64,000 nt of DNA, taken from the NCBI RefSeq assembly GCF_001428865.1, contig NZ_LMIV01000001.1, forward strand, positions 1-64,000, read 5' to 3'. How positions within the stretch are numbered: position 1 is the stretch's first letter; each line of letters starts with the position of its first letter. Positions 55,501 to 64,000 of this stretch are shown in pieces. Origin of the DNA: Sphingomonas sp. Root241. Lineage in GTDB: Bacteria; Pseudomonadota; Alphaproteobacteria; Sphingomonadales; Sphingomonadaceae. The notes beneath the pieces were generated by a model that was given only the letters and a program-made list of their open reading frames with translations, searched no databases and was not told where the DNA came from. The position numbers were made by a program, and so were the translations under genes.

Positions 55501-56034
55501 TCATATCCGTTTCGATACTGCAATGGCCGCCCGGCACCCCATCCGGATCAGCCCCGATAGAAGCGGATAGGCCACCGCATTTTCCGCGCCCGATGCGATC
55601 GCCGTGTCGCGATGCTCGATTTCCTCGTCGCGGAATTGCGCCACGGCATCGCGCAGTTCGGGATCGCCGTCGCCCAGTTCGGCGAGCTGGCGCTGGTAAT
55701 GCAGGTCGATCTCGGTTTCGATCGCCGCGGTACAGGCCATTGCGGCGGACGGGCCGATCGCCGCGGTGACGGCGCCCAATGCGAAGCCGGCGACGTTCCA
55801 GAAGGGCTGGAGCGCAGTCGGCCGCACGCCGCGGCGCGCGATCATCGCGTCGAAAAAGGCGCGGTGGCGCTCTTCCTGATTGGCCATGCCATTGATCATG
55901 CGCGCCATCGGCGTGCGATCGCCCATCACCGCGAGCTGCCCCGCATAGATGCGCGTCGCGCCATATTCGCCGGCCTGATCGACGCGGACCATCGCGTCAT
56001 GGCCCTCGCGGCGATCACCCGGCTTCCAGCTCAT
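55501..56034 (-). CDS. coq7: Demethoxyubiquinone hydroxylase (Coq7 family)
   Basis: A 177-residue ferritin-like di-iron enzyme. The two halves have 'VRVDQAGEYGATRIYAGQ', 'NQEERHRAFF' and 'RDEEIEHRDTAI', the ExxH metal ligands. It adds a hydroxyl in ubiquinone synthesis. The start overlaps the dsbB stop as ATGA. Confidence 0.95.
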   Translation of the reverse strand: MSWKPGDRREGHDAMVRVDQAGEYGATRIYAGQLAVMGDRTPMARMINGMANQEERHRAFFDAMIARRGVRPTALQPFWNVAGFALGAVTAAIGPSAAMACTAAIETEIDLHYQRQLAELGDGDPELRDAVAQFRDEEIEHRDTAIASGAENAVAYPLLSGLIRMGCRAAIAVSKRI

Positions 56035-56513
56035 CGCCGCGCCTTTCGCGGCGCCAGCGCGAAGATCGCCACGGCTCCACCCAGCGAAAGGATTGCGTTG
56101 AAGCCCGCGAGGCTGATCCCGAAGAGCGTCCATTGCGGTACGTCACAACGCACCAGCGGGCGACGCAGCGCCTGATTGAGAATGTCCATCGCGTCGCCGT
56201 GCCCGACCGGGGCGGTGCAAGCCGTGATCCCCTGCCACCAATGATATTCGACGCCGGCATGGAACACGCCGATCGCGCCGCTGACTGCGATTAGCACCGC
56301 GGCGAACAGCACGAACAGCATCTGCACCGGGCGCGGCAGCGGCGCGAACGCCAGCAGCGCAACTGGAATCGCAGCATAATGCGGCCAGCGCTGCCAATGG
56401 CACATCTCGCACGGCACCAGCCCGAACAATTGCGACCCCCACGCCCCGGCGAGCAATGCGGCCGGCAGCAGGAGCGCGATCAGCCGCGCGGTGCGGAGCC
56501 CGTCTTTGCGCAC
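56031..56513 (-). CDS. dsbB: Disulfide bond formation protein B
   Basis: A 160-residue, four-helix inner-membrane protein with a GTG start. The first pair is 'PCEMCHWQRWP' (CxxC) and the second pair of Cys lies in the periplasmic loop ('TACTAPVGHG' and 'LVRCDVPQW'). DsbB passes electrons from DsbA to ubiquinone, fitting its coupling to coq7. It lies 3 bp after ctpA's stop. Confidence 0.93.
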   Translation of the reverse strand: MRKDGLRTARLIALLLPAALLAGAWGSQLFGLVPCEMCHWQRWPHYAAIPVALLAFAPLPRPVQMLFVLFAAVLIAVSGAIGVFHAGVEYHWWQGITACTAPVGHGDAMDILNQALRRPLVRCDVPQWTLFGISLAGFNAILSLGGAVAIFALAPRKARR

Positions 56514-56516
56514 GCC

Positions 56517-57851
56517 TCAGCGGCCCTTGACTGCGACCTGGGGCTTGCCGCCCGAGCGGGCGATCGTCTGCAGCGCATAATGGAGCTGGAAGTCGTCGAT
56601 GCCCTGCTTCTTGAGCTGCTCGGCGGTCTGGGCGAAGCGCGGATCGGTGCGCGCATCGTCCTCGAGCGTCGCGTCGTCGACCTTCTCGGCGTTGATCAAA
56701 TGCTTCCGAAGGTCGGCCTCGCGGATCACCGTGCGATCCTTGTAATCGGGATCGGAGATCTGCGGCACGAGCAGATCTGGCTTGATCCCGCCTTCCTGCA
56801 CCGAATGGCCCGAAGGCGTGAAATAGCGTGCGGTGGTGAGCCGCAGCGCGGCGCGCTGGCCCATCGGCAGGATGGTCTGCACCGATCCCTTGCCGAAGCT
56901 GCGCACGCCCATCACGAGCCCGCGATGATGATCCTGCAGCGCGCCGGCGACGATCTCGGAAGCCGAAGCGGTGCCCGAATCGACGAGCACGATCACCGGC
57001 AGCCCCTTGGCGAGATCGCCCGGGACCATCGATTCGGCATAATAACGCTCGATGTCGTTCTTCTCGCGGCCGCGCTGCGAAACGATCTCGCCATGGCCGA
57101 GGAACACGTCGGAAACCGCGATCGCCTCGCTCAGCAGCCCGCCGCCATTCTCGCGAAGGTCGACGACATAGCCGAGCGGCTTGTGGCCGAGCTGCTTGTC
57201 GATGCCCTGGATCGCCTTGATCGTGTCGGCGCCGGTCTGTGCGGTGAAGGTGTTGATGTTGATATAGCCGACGCCGTTCTTGACCTCCCACTTCACCGGC
57301 TTCTGCACAATGATCTCGCGCACGAGGCTGAACTGGAGCGGCTTGTCGGCGCCGGGGCGGACGACCGTCAGGTTGATCTTGGTGCCCGGCTGGCCGCGCA
57401 TCTGCTCGATCGCCTCGTCGAGGCTGCCGCCGACGATGAACTTGCCGTCGAGATGGGTGATGAAGTCGCCCGACTTGATTCCCGCGCGCGCCGCCGGCGT
57501 GTCTTCCGTGGGCGCGATCACCTTCACTGCGCCGTCTTCCTGCGTCACGGTGAGGCCCAGCCCGCCGTAATTGCCGTCGGTCTGGATCTTGAGATTGTCG
57601 AAATCGAGCCCATCGGCGTAGGAGGAATGCGGGTCGAGCGCGGCGAGCATGCCCTGGATCGCGCCCTTGATCAGCGTCTGATCGTCGACCTTCTCGACAT
57701 AGTTCGCCTTCACCTGGTTGAAGACTTCCATGAAGGTGTCGAGCTCGCGGTAGCTGTTGGTGTCGACACCCGCCATCGCGCCGGAGGCAATGGGGACGAG
57801 TGCGAGCGCGCTGACTGCGGCAGTGACCTGGAGAAGCGGACGAAGCATCAT
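56517..57851 (-). CDS. ctpA: S41-family C-terminal processing protease
   Basis: A 444-residue exported protease. A signal peptide is followed by a PDZ domain ('GIKSGDFITHLDGKFIVGG') and the S41 catalytic core 'VILVDSGTASASEIVAGAL' (Ser) with 'FGKGSVQTI' (Lys). It trims or degrades envelope proteins. I chose the Met at 57851; a GTG nine codons earlier is possible. It follows envC in the cell-wall gene run. Confidence 0.94.
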   Translation of the reverse strand: MMLRPLLQVTAAVSALALVPIASGAMAGVDTNSYRELDTFMEVFNQVKANYVEKVDDQTLIKGAIQGMLAALDPHSSYADGLDFDNLKIQTDGNYGGLGLTVTQEDGAVKVIAPTEDTPAARAGIKSGDFITHLDGKFIVGGSLDEAIEQMRGQPGTKINLTVVRPGADKPLQFSLVREIIVQKPVKWEVKNGVGYININTFTAQTGADTIKAIQGIDKQLGHKPLGYVVDLRENGGGLLSEAIAVSDVFLGHGEIVSQRGREKNDIERYYAESMVPGDLAKGLPVIVLVDSGTASASEIVAGALQDHHRGLVMGVRSFGKGSVQTILPMGQRAALRLTTARYFTPSGHSVQEGGIKPDLLVPQISDPDYKDRTVIREADLRKHLINAEKVDDATLEDDARTDPRFAQTAEQLKKQGIDDFQLHYALQTIARSGGKPQVAVKGR

Positions 57852-57913
57852 ACGACTTTCGACAAAAACGACTTGCACAATCTAGTGCAGGATAACGGCA
57901 TTTCCACGGCCTG

Positions 57914-59086
57914 TCAGTCGAGCAATTGCGTGAGGTCCATGGGTTGGCCGCGACGGCGCAGCTCGATCGTGACCCTGGGATCACCCGCACCGGGCGCCCT
58001 CCCGATCACTTGCCCCGGCGAAACCCGATCGCCGACCCGCACCGCCAACCCGCCGAGCCCCGCGATCAGCGAAGTCCAGCCATTGCCATGATCGATGATG
58101 ATCACGCCGCGATAGGCGCGAAAAGACCCGGCATAGACGATGCGCCCCGCGGCAGGGGCGATCGCGCGGGCGTTGGGCACGGTGGCCAGCGTGAGGCCGC
58201 GGGCGCGGACGCCGGTGGCGGAGAGCTCGCCAAGGCCGGTGACCAGTTGTCCGGTCAACGGCAGGCGATAGGCTGCCACCCGCTTGGCAGCCACCGGCGA
58301 GGGCTGGGCGTCGGGGCGCGGCAGCGGGCCGGGGAGGGCAAGCAATTCTCCCCGTATCTGGTTGGCTTCGCCCTGCGACTCCATCTGGTCGACGATGTCG
58401 CGCGCCCGTTCGCCGAGTGCGAGCGCGCGGTCCGATTCGACCAGCGCGCTGCGGCCCAGTTCCTGTGAGCGTGCGCGATGCTCGGCCTCGAGCTGGACGA
58501 GAGCGATGCGCTCGGCCTCAAGCCGCGCCCGGCCGTTGCGCAGGCTCTTTACCGCCGTTCCGGCATTGGCGCGAAGCTGCTGGACGCGGGCGAGCTCGGC
58601 GCGGACCTCGGCGGTACGTCGCTCGACGACGGGCATGGTGGTGCCCAGCACGGCACGGACATGGACCATGTCCTCGGTCGATCCGGGCTGGACGAGCCCG
58701 AGTATCGCGGGGCGCCGCGCCATCGATTGCAGCGCGGCGACAAGCCGCACCACCGGTCCCTGCCGTTCGGCGACCTGGCCACGCTGCGCCGCGAGCAGCC
58801 GGTCGACGATCGCGATCCGTGCCTCGGCGGCAATGATGTCGGCTTCGGCGGCCTTGATGCGCTCGGCGGCGGCGGCTTCCTGCGCGCGCGCCTGCAGGGC
58901 CTGATCGCGCTCATTGGCGGCGGCGGCCTCGAGCGCCCGCGCGCGTGCCTGCGCGGCATCGGAAGCCGCTTTCGCCGATGTCAGCCGCGCCTGCTGCTCC
59001 CGCAACTGCTGGGCGTCGGCCATGCTTCCCGCGGCGAGCATCGCCAGCAGTGCAGCAGCGGTGGCGGTGCTCCGCGCGGGTCCCAT
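57914..59086 (-). CDS. envC: EnvC-like murein hydrolase activator
   Basis: A 390-residue exported protein: signal peptide, a long Ala/Glu/Arg coiled coil (about residues 25-235), then a C-terminal LytM/M23 fold ('GVIIIDHGNGWTSLIAGL'). The usual zinc ligands HxxxD and HxH are not all there ('PRVTIELRRRG' replaces the HxH segment), as in E. coli EnvC, which activates amidases AmiA/AmiB instead of cutting itself. Likely in cell division. Confidence 0.9.
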   Translation of the reverse strand: MGPARSTATAAALLAMLAAGSMADAQQLREQQARLTSAKAASDAAQARARALEAAAANERDQALQARAQEAAAAERIKAAEADIIAAEARIAIVDRLLAAQRGQVAERQGPVVRLVAALQSMARRPAILGLVQPGSTEDMVHVRAVLGTTMPVVERRTAEVRAELARVQQLRANAGTAVKSLRNGRARLEAERIALVQLEAEHRARSQELGRSALVESDRALALGERARDIVDQMESQGEANQIRGELLALPGPLPRPDAQPSPVAAKRVAAYRLPLTGQLVTGLGELSATGVRARGLTLATVPNARAIAPAAGRIVYAGSFRAYRGVIIIDHGNGWTSLIAGLGGLAVRVGDRVSPGQVIGRAPGAGDPRVTIELRRRGQPMDLTQLLD

Positions 59087-59089
59087 GGC

Positions 59090-59512
59090 TCACCCTTCGC
59101 GGTGATAGGGATGATTGGCAAGGATCGAGGTGGCGCGCCACAATTGCTCGGCGAGCATCGCCCGCGCCATCAGATGCGGCCAGGTCGCGCGCCCGAACGA
59201 GACGAGCAGGTCGGCCTGCGCGCGCTGGGCATCGTCAAAGCCGTCCGCCGCGCCGATCAGGAACCGTGTCTCGCGCACGCCGTCGTCGCGCCAGCGCCCG
59301 AGTTTCTCCGCCAGCACGCGCGACGGCAGGTTCTCCCCGGTCTCGTCGAGCATGACGATCCGCGCGCCCGGCGCCGCTTCGGGCATCTTGCCGCCGGTGT
59401 CGGGAAGCTCGGTGATCCTGGTCGGCCACGCGACGCGCTTCAGATAGCGCTCGACCAACTCCGCCTCGGGCCCGCGTCCGATGCGCCCGCGCGCGACGAT
59501 ATGGAGCAGCAT
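59090..59512 (-). CDS. rlmH: 23S rRNA (pseudouridine-1915 N3)-methyltransferase
   Basis: A 140-residue SPOUT methyltransferase. It has 'LLHIVARGRIGRGPEAELV' at the start, the knot 'FLIGAADGF', and 'MLAEQLWRATSILANHPYHR' at the end. It methylates pseudouridine 1915 in helix 69. It lies 17 bp after rsfS. Confidence 0.95.
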   Translation of the reverse strand: MLLHIVARGRIGRGPEAELVERYLKRVAWPTRITELPDTGGKMPEAAPGARIVMLDETGENLPSRVLAEKLGRWRDDGVRETRFLIGAADGFDDAQRAQADLLVSFGRATWPHLMARAMLAEQLWRATSILANHPYHREG

Positions 59513-59528
59513 GCGCCGCTCCTGATCG

Positions 59529-59909
59529 TCAGGCCTGCCCTACGTTTTCCCCGAACGACCACATCCGCTCGAGATTGTAGAAGGTGCGCACTTCGGGGCG
59601 GAACAGGTGGACGATCACGTCGCCCGCGTCGATCAGCACCCAATCGGCGGTGGGCAGGCCTTCGACGCGGGGGCTCCGGCCGAACTCGGCCTTGATCTTC
59701 TCGGCGAGCTTGGTCGCCATCGACGCCACCTGGCGCGTCGAGCGACCCGAGGCGACGACCATATAGTCGGCGATGCTGCTCTTGCCGGCGAGCGGGATCG
59801 AGACGGTTTCGACCGCCTGATCGTCGTCGAGCGAAGTCATCACGAGTGCATGCAATGCCTCGACGCCATCGGCACCGGGGACGCGCTGCACATTGGGGGA
59901 AGTGGCCAA
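59529..59909 (-). CDS. rsfS: Ribosomal silencing factor RsfS
   Basis: A 126-residue protein. 'SIADYMVVASGRSTRQVASM' and 'EGLPTADWVLIDAGDVIVHLF' are the RsfS family core. It binds uL14 and blocks subunit joining under nutrient stress. The start is TTG, chosen because gaggaa lies a few bases upstream. It is next to nadD, as in most bacteria. Confidence 0.93.
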   Translation of the reverse strand: MATSPNVQRVPGADGVEALHALVMTSLDDDQAVETVSIPLAGKSSIADYMVVASGRSTRQVASMATKLAEKIKAEFGRSPRVEGLPTADWVLIDAGDVIVHLFRPEVRTFYNLERMWSFGENVGQA

Positions 59910-59918
59910 GTTAATTCC

Positions 59919-60578
59919 TCAGGGTTGCAACATGTCTGTGCGCGACGGTGGAGACGACACGGACGGCGCCGATATGGATATCGAACGCGCGTTCGGAAAG
60001 TGCCGGTGCCAGGCAGGGTCGGCGGCGCGGATGCGGGTCGCCGAAGTCGGATCGGGGCGAAAGCGCAGCAGCACGAGGGCCGGCAATCTCCAACTCGTCC
60101 ATTTCTTCGCCTGGCCTGCGGGCCGCACAGCGCGCCGCAGCCAACTCATCGCGGGACTAGCGTGAGCACGTGCATCATAGCCCGGACGTGCAATCACCGC
60201 AATCGGAACCTGCCGCGCAATGTCGCGCCACCGTTCCCATTGATCGAATTGGGCAAGATTGTCGGCGCCCATCAGCCAGATGAAGCGATGTTTGGGAAAG
60301 ACCCGCGGGAGCCGATCCAACGTATCGGCGGTATAGCGCGTCCCGAGCCGCTTCTCGATATCGGTGACCCGGATCGGCGCGTGGCGCGCCATCCTCTGCG
60401 CCGAGGCCATGCGCGCCTTGAACGGCGCCATCCCCGCTTTGTCCTTGAGCGGATTGCCGGGGGAGACCAGCCACCACACCTCGTCGAGCCTGAGCGCGCG
60501 GATTGCGTGGAGCGAGAGCTTGCGGTGCCCGCGATGCGCGGGATTGAACGAGCCGCCGAGCAGGCCGATGCGTTTCAC
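59919..60578 (-). CDS. nadD: Nicotinate-nucleotide adenylyltransferase
   Basis: A 219-residue enzyme of NAD synthesis. 'IGLLGGSFNPAHRGHRKLS' is the adenylyltransferase loop and 'FIWLMGADNLAQFDQWERW' the substrate segment; 'DPTSATRIRA' replaces the usual SST-x-R. The GTG start overlaps the upstream toxin gene's stop (GTGA), so it is coupled to the toxin. A C-terminal tail of about 25 residues is longer than usual. Confidence 0.93.
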   Translation of the reverse strand: MKRIGLLGGSFNPAHRGHRKLSLHAIRALRLDEVWWLVSPGNPLKDKAGMAPFKARMASAQRMARHAPIRVTDIEKRLGTRYTADTLDRLPRVFPKHRFIWLMGADNLAQFDQWERWRDIARQVPIAVIARPGYDARAHASPAMSWLRRAVRPAGQAKKWTSWRLPALVLLRFRPDPTSATRIRAADPAWHRHFPNARSISISAPSVSSPPSRTDMLQP

Positions 60579-60862
60579 AATTCGATTTGCCAGTCCTCGC
60601 GCTCGTGGTGCACGCGCAAGATATTGATGCCGTCTCCCGACAGGCGGTAAACGATCAGATGCGGCGTATTGATGACGCGCAGAACGCGTACGCCATCGCC
60701 AATTGGTCGTCCTCCGTGCGGGAAATTCTCCAGAAAGTAAGCGCGAGAGCGGATTGCCGCGAGCGTAGCGAGCGCTATCTCGCCGGAAGCATTCTCTTCC
60801 AGCCAAGCGTCGATCGCCCAGAGATCATCGGTGGCTTGCTGGGTCCATTTCAGCGTCGGCAT
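60575..60862 (-). CDS. RelE/ParE-family toxin
   Basis: A 95-residue protein. The N-terminal 'LKWTQQATDDLWAIDAWLEE' and 'VLRVINTPHLIVYRL' with 'NILRVHHEREDW' are typical of ParE/RelE toxins. It overlaps its antitoxin gene by 13 bp and nadD's start by 4 bp. Target (gyrase or ribosome) cannot be told. Confidence 0.9.
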   Translation of the reverse strand: MPTLKWTQQATDDLWAIDAWLEENASGEIALATLAAIRSRAYFLENFPHGGRPIGDGVRVLRVINTPHLIVYRLSGDGINILRVHHEREDWQIEL

Positions 60863-61113
60863 CGATCCCGATGCTTTTCCATGCGCGCCTCGAGCTCTGC
60901 CATCACTTGCTCGTGTGGGACCAATTCGCCGCGGTCGGCGGCGTCAATCCCCACCTGGACAAAGGCTCTGAAGTCGGCTTCGCTCTCCGCCACGCGCTGA
61001 ATTGCTTCGGCGGCAAAATCTTCGATACTTCGTCCGCGCGCTTCGGCGAGCTGTTCCACCAAGGCGAGCGTTTCGGCGTCGATCTGCGTGGTGATGGAAG
61101 TCGGCTTGTTCAT
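60850..61113 (-). CDS. Ribbon-helix-helix antitoxin
   Basis: An 87-residue protein. The first 45 residues are a ribbon-helix-helix ('TSITTQIDAETLALVEQLAE', 'GRSIEDFAAEAIQRVAESE') and the rest is the toxin-neutralising tail. Antitoxin before toxin is the usual order. It probably represses its own promoter in the 31-bp gap after proA. Confidence 0.9.
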   Translation of the reverse strand: MNKPTSITTQIDAETLALVEQLAEARGRSIEDFAAEAIQRVAESEADFRAFVQVGIDAADRGELVPHEQVMAELEARMEKHRDRCRR

Positions 61114-61144
61114 ATCGTCAAGCTACGCCTACCGGCTTTCCGCT

Positions 61145-62404
61145 TCAAGGCCGCGCCTGGCCTGTTCCCCGCACCACCCATTTGTACGTCGTCAGCCCCT
61201 CGAGCGCGACCGGGCCGCGGGCGTGGAGGCGGCCGGTGGAGATGCCGATCTCGGCGCCGAGGCCGAATTCGCCGCCGTCGGCGAATTGCGTCGAGGCGTT
61301 CCACATCACGATCGCGCTGTCGACTTGCGCAAGGAAGCGCTCGGCAGTGCCTGCATCCTCGGTGACGATCGCGTCGGTGTGATGCGATCCGTGCGCGGCG
61401 ATATGCGCCATCGCCGCATCGGCATCGTCGACCAGCTTCACCGAGAGGATCGCGTCGAGATATTCGGTGTCCCAGTCGCCGCATTCCACCGGCAGCGTCC
61501 GCGGCTCGATCGCCTGGATTTCGGCATCGCCGCGCAGCTCGCAGCCGGCATCGGCGAGCGCGGCGAGCACCGGCGCGGGATCGGCGAAACCGCGGTCGAT
61601 CAGCAGTGTCTCGGTCGCGCCGCAGATGCCGGTGCGGCGCATCTTGGCGTTGAGCGCGAGGTCCCTCGCCATCGCGGGATCGGCCGCGCGATCGATGAAA
61701 GTGTGGTTGAGTCCGTCGAGATGCGCGAGCACGGGCACGCGCGCCTCGGCCTGGACGCGGGCGACGAGACCCTTGCCGCCGCGCGGCACGACCATGTCGA
61801 TCGCGCCCTCGGCAGTCAGGATCGCGCCCACTGCAGCGCGATCGGTGACCGGGACGAGCTGGACCGCGTCGGCGGGCATGCCGCCGGCCTCGAGCCCCTT
61901 GGCCAGCGCGGCATGGATCGCACGGTTGCTGCGGATCGCTTCCGAACCGCCGCGCAGGATCGCGGCATTGCCCGACATCGCGCAGAGCGCGCCGGCATCG
62001 GCGGTGACGTTGGGGCGGCTCTCATAGATGATGCCGATCACGCCGATCGGGATGCGCACGCGCGTCAGCACCAGCCCGTTGGGGCGCTCGACGCGCTCGA
62101 TCACCTTGCCGACCGGATCGTCGAGCCGGGCGACGGCCTCGACGCCTGCTGCGGTCGCCTCGACCCGCCCGGCATCGAGCCGGAGCCGATCGAGCAGCGC
62201 GCCCGACAGCCCGGAGGCCTCGGCCGCGGCCATGTCCTCGGCATTGGCCGCGACGATCGCGTCGCTCGCCTCGCGGATCGCTGCTGCAGCCGCGAGCAAT
62301 GCGCGGCTCTTCTGGTCGCTGGTCATCGCCGCGAGCCGGCGCGCGGCGGTGCGCGCCCGCGCGGTCATGTCTGCGATCAGCATCTGGATATCGGCATCGG
62401 CCAT
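61145..62404 (-). CDS. proA: Glutamate-5-semialdehyde dehydrogenase (gamma-glutamyl phosphate reductase)
   Basis: A 419-residue proline-synthesis enzyme. The catalytic Cys is in '[11 protein letters not shown]'. '[20 protein letters not shown]' is the family block and '[10 protein letters not shown]' the cofactor part. The Met at 62404 fits the family better than the 14-codon upstream extension. It is the first gene of the long minus-strand run. Confidence 0.96.
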   Translation of the reverse strand: MADADIQMLIADMTARARTAARRLAAMTSDQKSRALLAAAAAIREASDAIVAANAEDMAAAEASGLSGALLDRLRLDAGRVEATAAGVEAVARLDDPVGKVIERVERPNGLVLTRVRIPIGVIGIIYESRPNVTADAGALCAMSGNAAILRGGSEAIRSNRAIHAALAKGLEAGGMPADAVQLVPVTDRAAVGAILTAEGAIDMVVPRGGKGLVARVQAEARVPVLAHLDGLNHTFIDRAADPAMARDLALNAKMRRTGICGATETLLIDRGFADPAPVLAALADAGCELRGDAEIQAIEPRTLPVECGDWDTEYLDAILSVKLVDDADAAMAHIAAHGSHHTDAIVTEDAGTAERFLAQVDSAIVMWNASTQFADGGEFGLGAEIGISTGRLHARGPVALEGLTTYKWVVRGTGQARP

Positions 62405-62451
62405 GCTGCACCCGCTAGCACGACTTGGTGCAAGCTGGTAGGCCATGGCGC

Positions 62452-63510
62452 ATGGGGGAATTCGAGGCAGCCGGCGAAATCGTCACCGGAGGATTGCTGG
62501 GCCGCGCGCTGGAGCCGCGGGCCGGCGAGGGGCAATCGCACGCGCACCGGATGTGCCTCAATTGCGGCACTGCGCTGATCGGGCCGCATTGCCATCACTG
62601 CGGACAATCGGGACATGTCCATCGTTCGCTCGGTGCGGTCGGGCACGAGATCGTCCACGGCGTATTCCACTTCGAAGGCAAGTTCTGGCGCACGCTGCCG
62701 CTGCTCGCATGGCGCCCGGGCGATCTCACTCGGCGGTACGTTGCGGGTGAGCGCGCGCGCTTCGTCTCGCCGATGGCGATCTTCCTCTTCTCGATCTTCG
62801 CGATGTTTGCGGTGTTCTCCTTCGCGGGGATCGCGCCGCCAACCGACATGCGCGGGGTCAACGCCTATCCGCTCGCCGCGATCAAGACCGAGCGGGGCCA
62901 GGTGGAGAAGCAGCGCGAAAAGGCGTTGCGCCAGACCCGGGACGCCGATCTCGACGCCGACGACCGCGCGGACGCGGGCAAGGACCTCGCCGAAGCCGAC
63001 GCGCGGCTGAAGGACCTCGACAGCGCGGCCAAGGCGCTCAAGGAAGACCCGGTCGAGGCCAATGTCGCGCATACCGGCTGGTACACGCTCGATCACGGCA
63101 TCGAGAAGTGGCAGCAAAACCCGGCGCTGATGGTCTACAAGCTTCAGTCGAGCGTCTACAAATTCTCGTGGTTGCTGATCCCGCTGTCGCTGCCGTTCCT
63201 GTGGCTGCTGTTCTTCTGGAAGCGCCAGTACAAGCTCTACGACCACGCGGTCTTCATCATCTATTCGATCGCGTTCATGTCGCTGCTGTTCATCGCGATC
63301 ACGCTGGCGGCGAAGCTGGGCGTGCCCTCGGGCTGGCTGGGCGCGGCGGGCGTATTCATCCCCTTCCTCCACATCACCCGGCAGCTCAAACAGGCCTATC
63401 AGCTGCGCTGGTGGTCGGCGGTGCTCCGCGCGATGGTGCTGACCTGGTTCATCGCGATCGTGCTGGTGCTCTTCCTGCTGATCCTGGTGGCGATGGGGAT
63501 GACGGGCTGA
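62452..63510 (+). CDS. DUF3667 membrane protein with zinc ribbon
   Basis: A 352-residue protein. An N-terminal zinc-ribbon '[18 protein letters not shown]' leads to a conserved amphipathic part ('[20 protein letters not shown]'), a membrane segment ('[19 protein letters not shown]'), a charged coiled region and three to four more membrane segments. DUF3667 function is unknown. The ATG at 62452 was chosen; a GTG eight codons upstream is possible. It is divergent from proA. Confidence 0.8.
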   Translation: MGEFEAAGEIVTGGLLGRALEPRAGEGQSHAHRMCLNCGTALIGPHCHHCGQSGHVHRSLGAVGHEIVHGVFHFEGKFWRTLPLLAWRPGDLTRRYVAGERARFVSPMAIFLFSIFAMFAVFSFAGIAPPTDMRGVNAYPLAAIKTERGQVEKQREKALRQTRDADLDADDRADAGKDLAEADARLKDLDSAAKALKEDPVEANVAHTGWYTLDHGIEKWQQNPALMVYKLQSSVYKFSWLLIPLSLPFLWLLFFWKRQYKLYDHAVFIIYSIAFMSLLFIAITLAAKLGVPSGWLGAAGVFIPFLHITRQLKQAYQLRWWSAVLRAMVLTWFIAIVLVLFLLILVAMGMTG

Positions 63511-63514
63511 GTGG

Positions 63515-63886
63515 CTATGCCATCGGACAGGGGTAGGTCTTGTTGAGATAGGCGTAGAGGCCGTCCTTGAGTTCGACTTCCTGCTCGGCCGGTGACAGCG
63601 CCTTGAAATAGGCCATGAGCTTGTCGCTATCGAATTTCGCTTGTCCGCGAGGCGGCGGACACGCGATGGGTTCCCCCGTCGCCTTCCCCTTGTCGACATC
63701 GGCACGCCAGGCCTCGAGGATCGCCTCCAGCTCGTTCACGAGCCGCCGCAGCTCGGGATCGAGCCTCGCCATCTCGCCGAGCTTCCCCACCGCAGTCCAC
63801 CGCGCGATGAATTCGCGGACCGGCATTGCCTGCACGGGAGCCGCGAACAGGCTGATCGCCGCAGCCGGAAGCAGCAGGTGCCTCAC
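63515..63886 (-). CDS. Hypothetical exported protein, paralogue of the next gene
   Basis: A 123-residue protein with a GTG start that overlaps the upstream paralogue's stop (GTGA). A signal peptide ends 'AAPVQA'. The mature part is helical, ending 'LKDGLYAYLNKTYPCPMA'. The end resembles the neighbour's 'VYAYMKRTYPC', so they are a tandem pair of secreted proteins. I do not recognise the family. It is convergent with the DUF3667 gene. Confidence 0.75.
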   Translation of the reverse strand: MRHLLLPAAAISLFAAPVQAMPVREFIARWTAVGKLGEMARLDPELRRLVNELEAILEAWRADVDKGKATGEPIACPPPRGQAKFDSDKLMAYFKALSPAEQEVELKDGLYAYLNKTYPCPMA

Positions 63887-64000
63887 CGGCAAGGATAGGT
63901 CCGCTTCATATAGGCGTAGACCGCCGCCTTCATGCTCATCCCCCGCTTCGCCGGCGGGATCTTTTCGAGTTCGGCGAGCATCTGCTTCGGTGTAAGCTTC
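63883..64000 (-). CDS. Hypothetical protein (partial, runs off the window)
   Basis: Only the last 38 residues are visible, ending 'AAVYAYMKRTYPCR'. They match the C terminus of the next gene (YAYLNKTYPC). The start lies beyond the window's right edge. The stop overlaps the start of its paralogue. Function unknown. Confidence 0.65.
   Translation of the reverse strand, partial: KLTPKQMLAELEKIPPAKRGMSMKAAVYAYMKRTYPCR

Overview
The window is high-GC chromosomal DNA of a sphingomonad-like alphaproteobacterium (Sphingomonas or a close relative; inferred, not searched). Supporting signs are an rRNA operon ending 23S-5S-tRNA-fMet, a TonB receptor/tryptophan-halogenase/GH13 sugar locus of the Caulobacter-Sphingomonas type, the order proA-nadD-rsfS-rlmH-envC-ctpA, many GTG and TTG starts, and two families of paired inverted repeats that are common in sphingomonad genomes.

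Layout. 1-657: end of an rRNA operon. Its 5S gene carries a perfect 12-bp tandem duplication. 677-5920: a 1747-residue RTX/cadherin-like/beta-helix protein with a C-terminal metalloprotease-like motif. 6282-10008: a ydbH-ynbE-ydbL envelope-lipid operon. 10129-15021: a tripartite MFS drug-efflux operon with a divergent TetR regulator and two matching operator palindromes. 15018-18538: a phospholipase D protein, rpoZ, rlmE and ppx. 18682-23707: an accessory island between tRNA-Gln and tRNA-Arg. It holds the scar of a conjugative element (integrase start joined to the end of trbI), DUF2274, DUF736 and excisionase-like genes, a HipBA kinase module with a long inverted-repeat operator, and a restriction-endonuclease-like gene.

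23777-37296: housekeeping genes (nth, dapB, a sirtuin, gor, pgi, lepB-rnc-era, a dicarboxylate symporter, glmM, a thiD-VOC fusion, rnhB). 37423-48322: a maltodextrin-utilisation locus with an SLC45-type transporter, a LacI regulator, a TonB receptor, a halogenase-like flavoprotein interrupted in frame by a repeat element, a secreted GH13 amylase and a GH13 alpha-glucosidase. The proposed flow is outer-membrane uptake, periplasmic hydrolysis, inner-membrane import and cytoplasmic hydrolysis, with LacI-type control. 48355-55452: a mixed set including a UdgX-type uracil-DNA crosslinking protein, a di-haem cytochrome/beta-helix pair, an Lrp regulator and a GT-C-like membrane protein. 55501-62404: a long minus-strand run, proA-[toxin/antitoxin]-nadD-rsfS-rlmH-envC-ctpA-dsbB-coq7, with a RelE/ParE module inserted just before nadD. 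62452-64000: a DUF3667 membrane protein and two tandem paralogues of an unknown secreted protein, the second cut by the window edge.

I did not find one clearly new multigene system. The best candidates for follow-up are the 5S duplication, the int-trbI scar island with its HipBA and nuclease cargo, the repeat exapted into the halogenase reading frame, the CTG-started rnc, the ThiD-VOC fusion, and the toxin gene coupled to nadD. All family assignments come from reading motifs; no database search was run.
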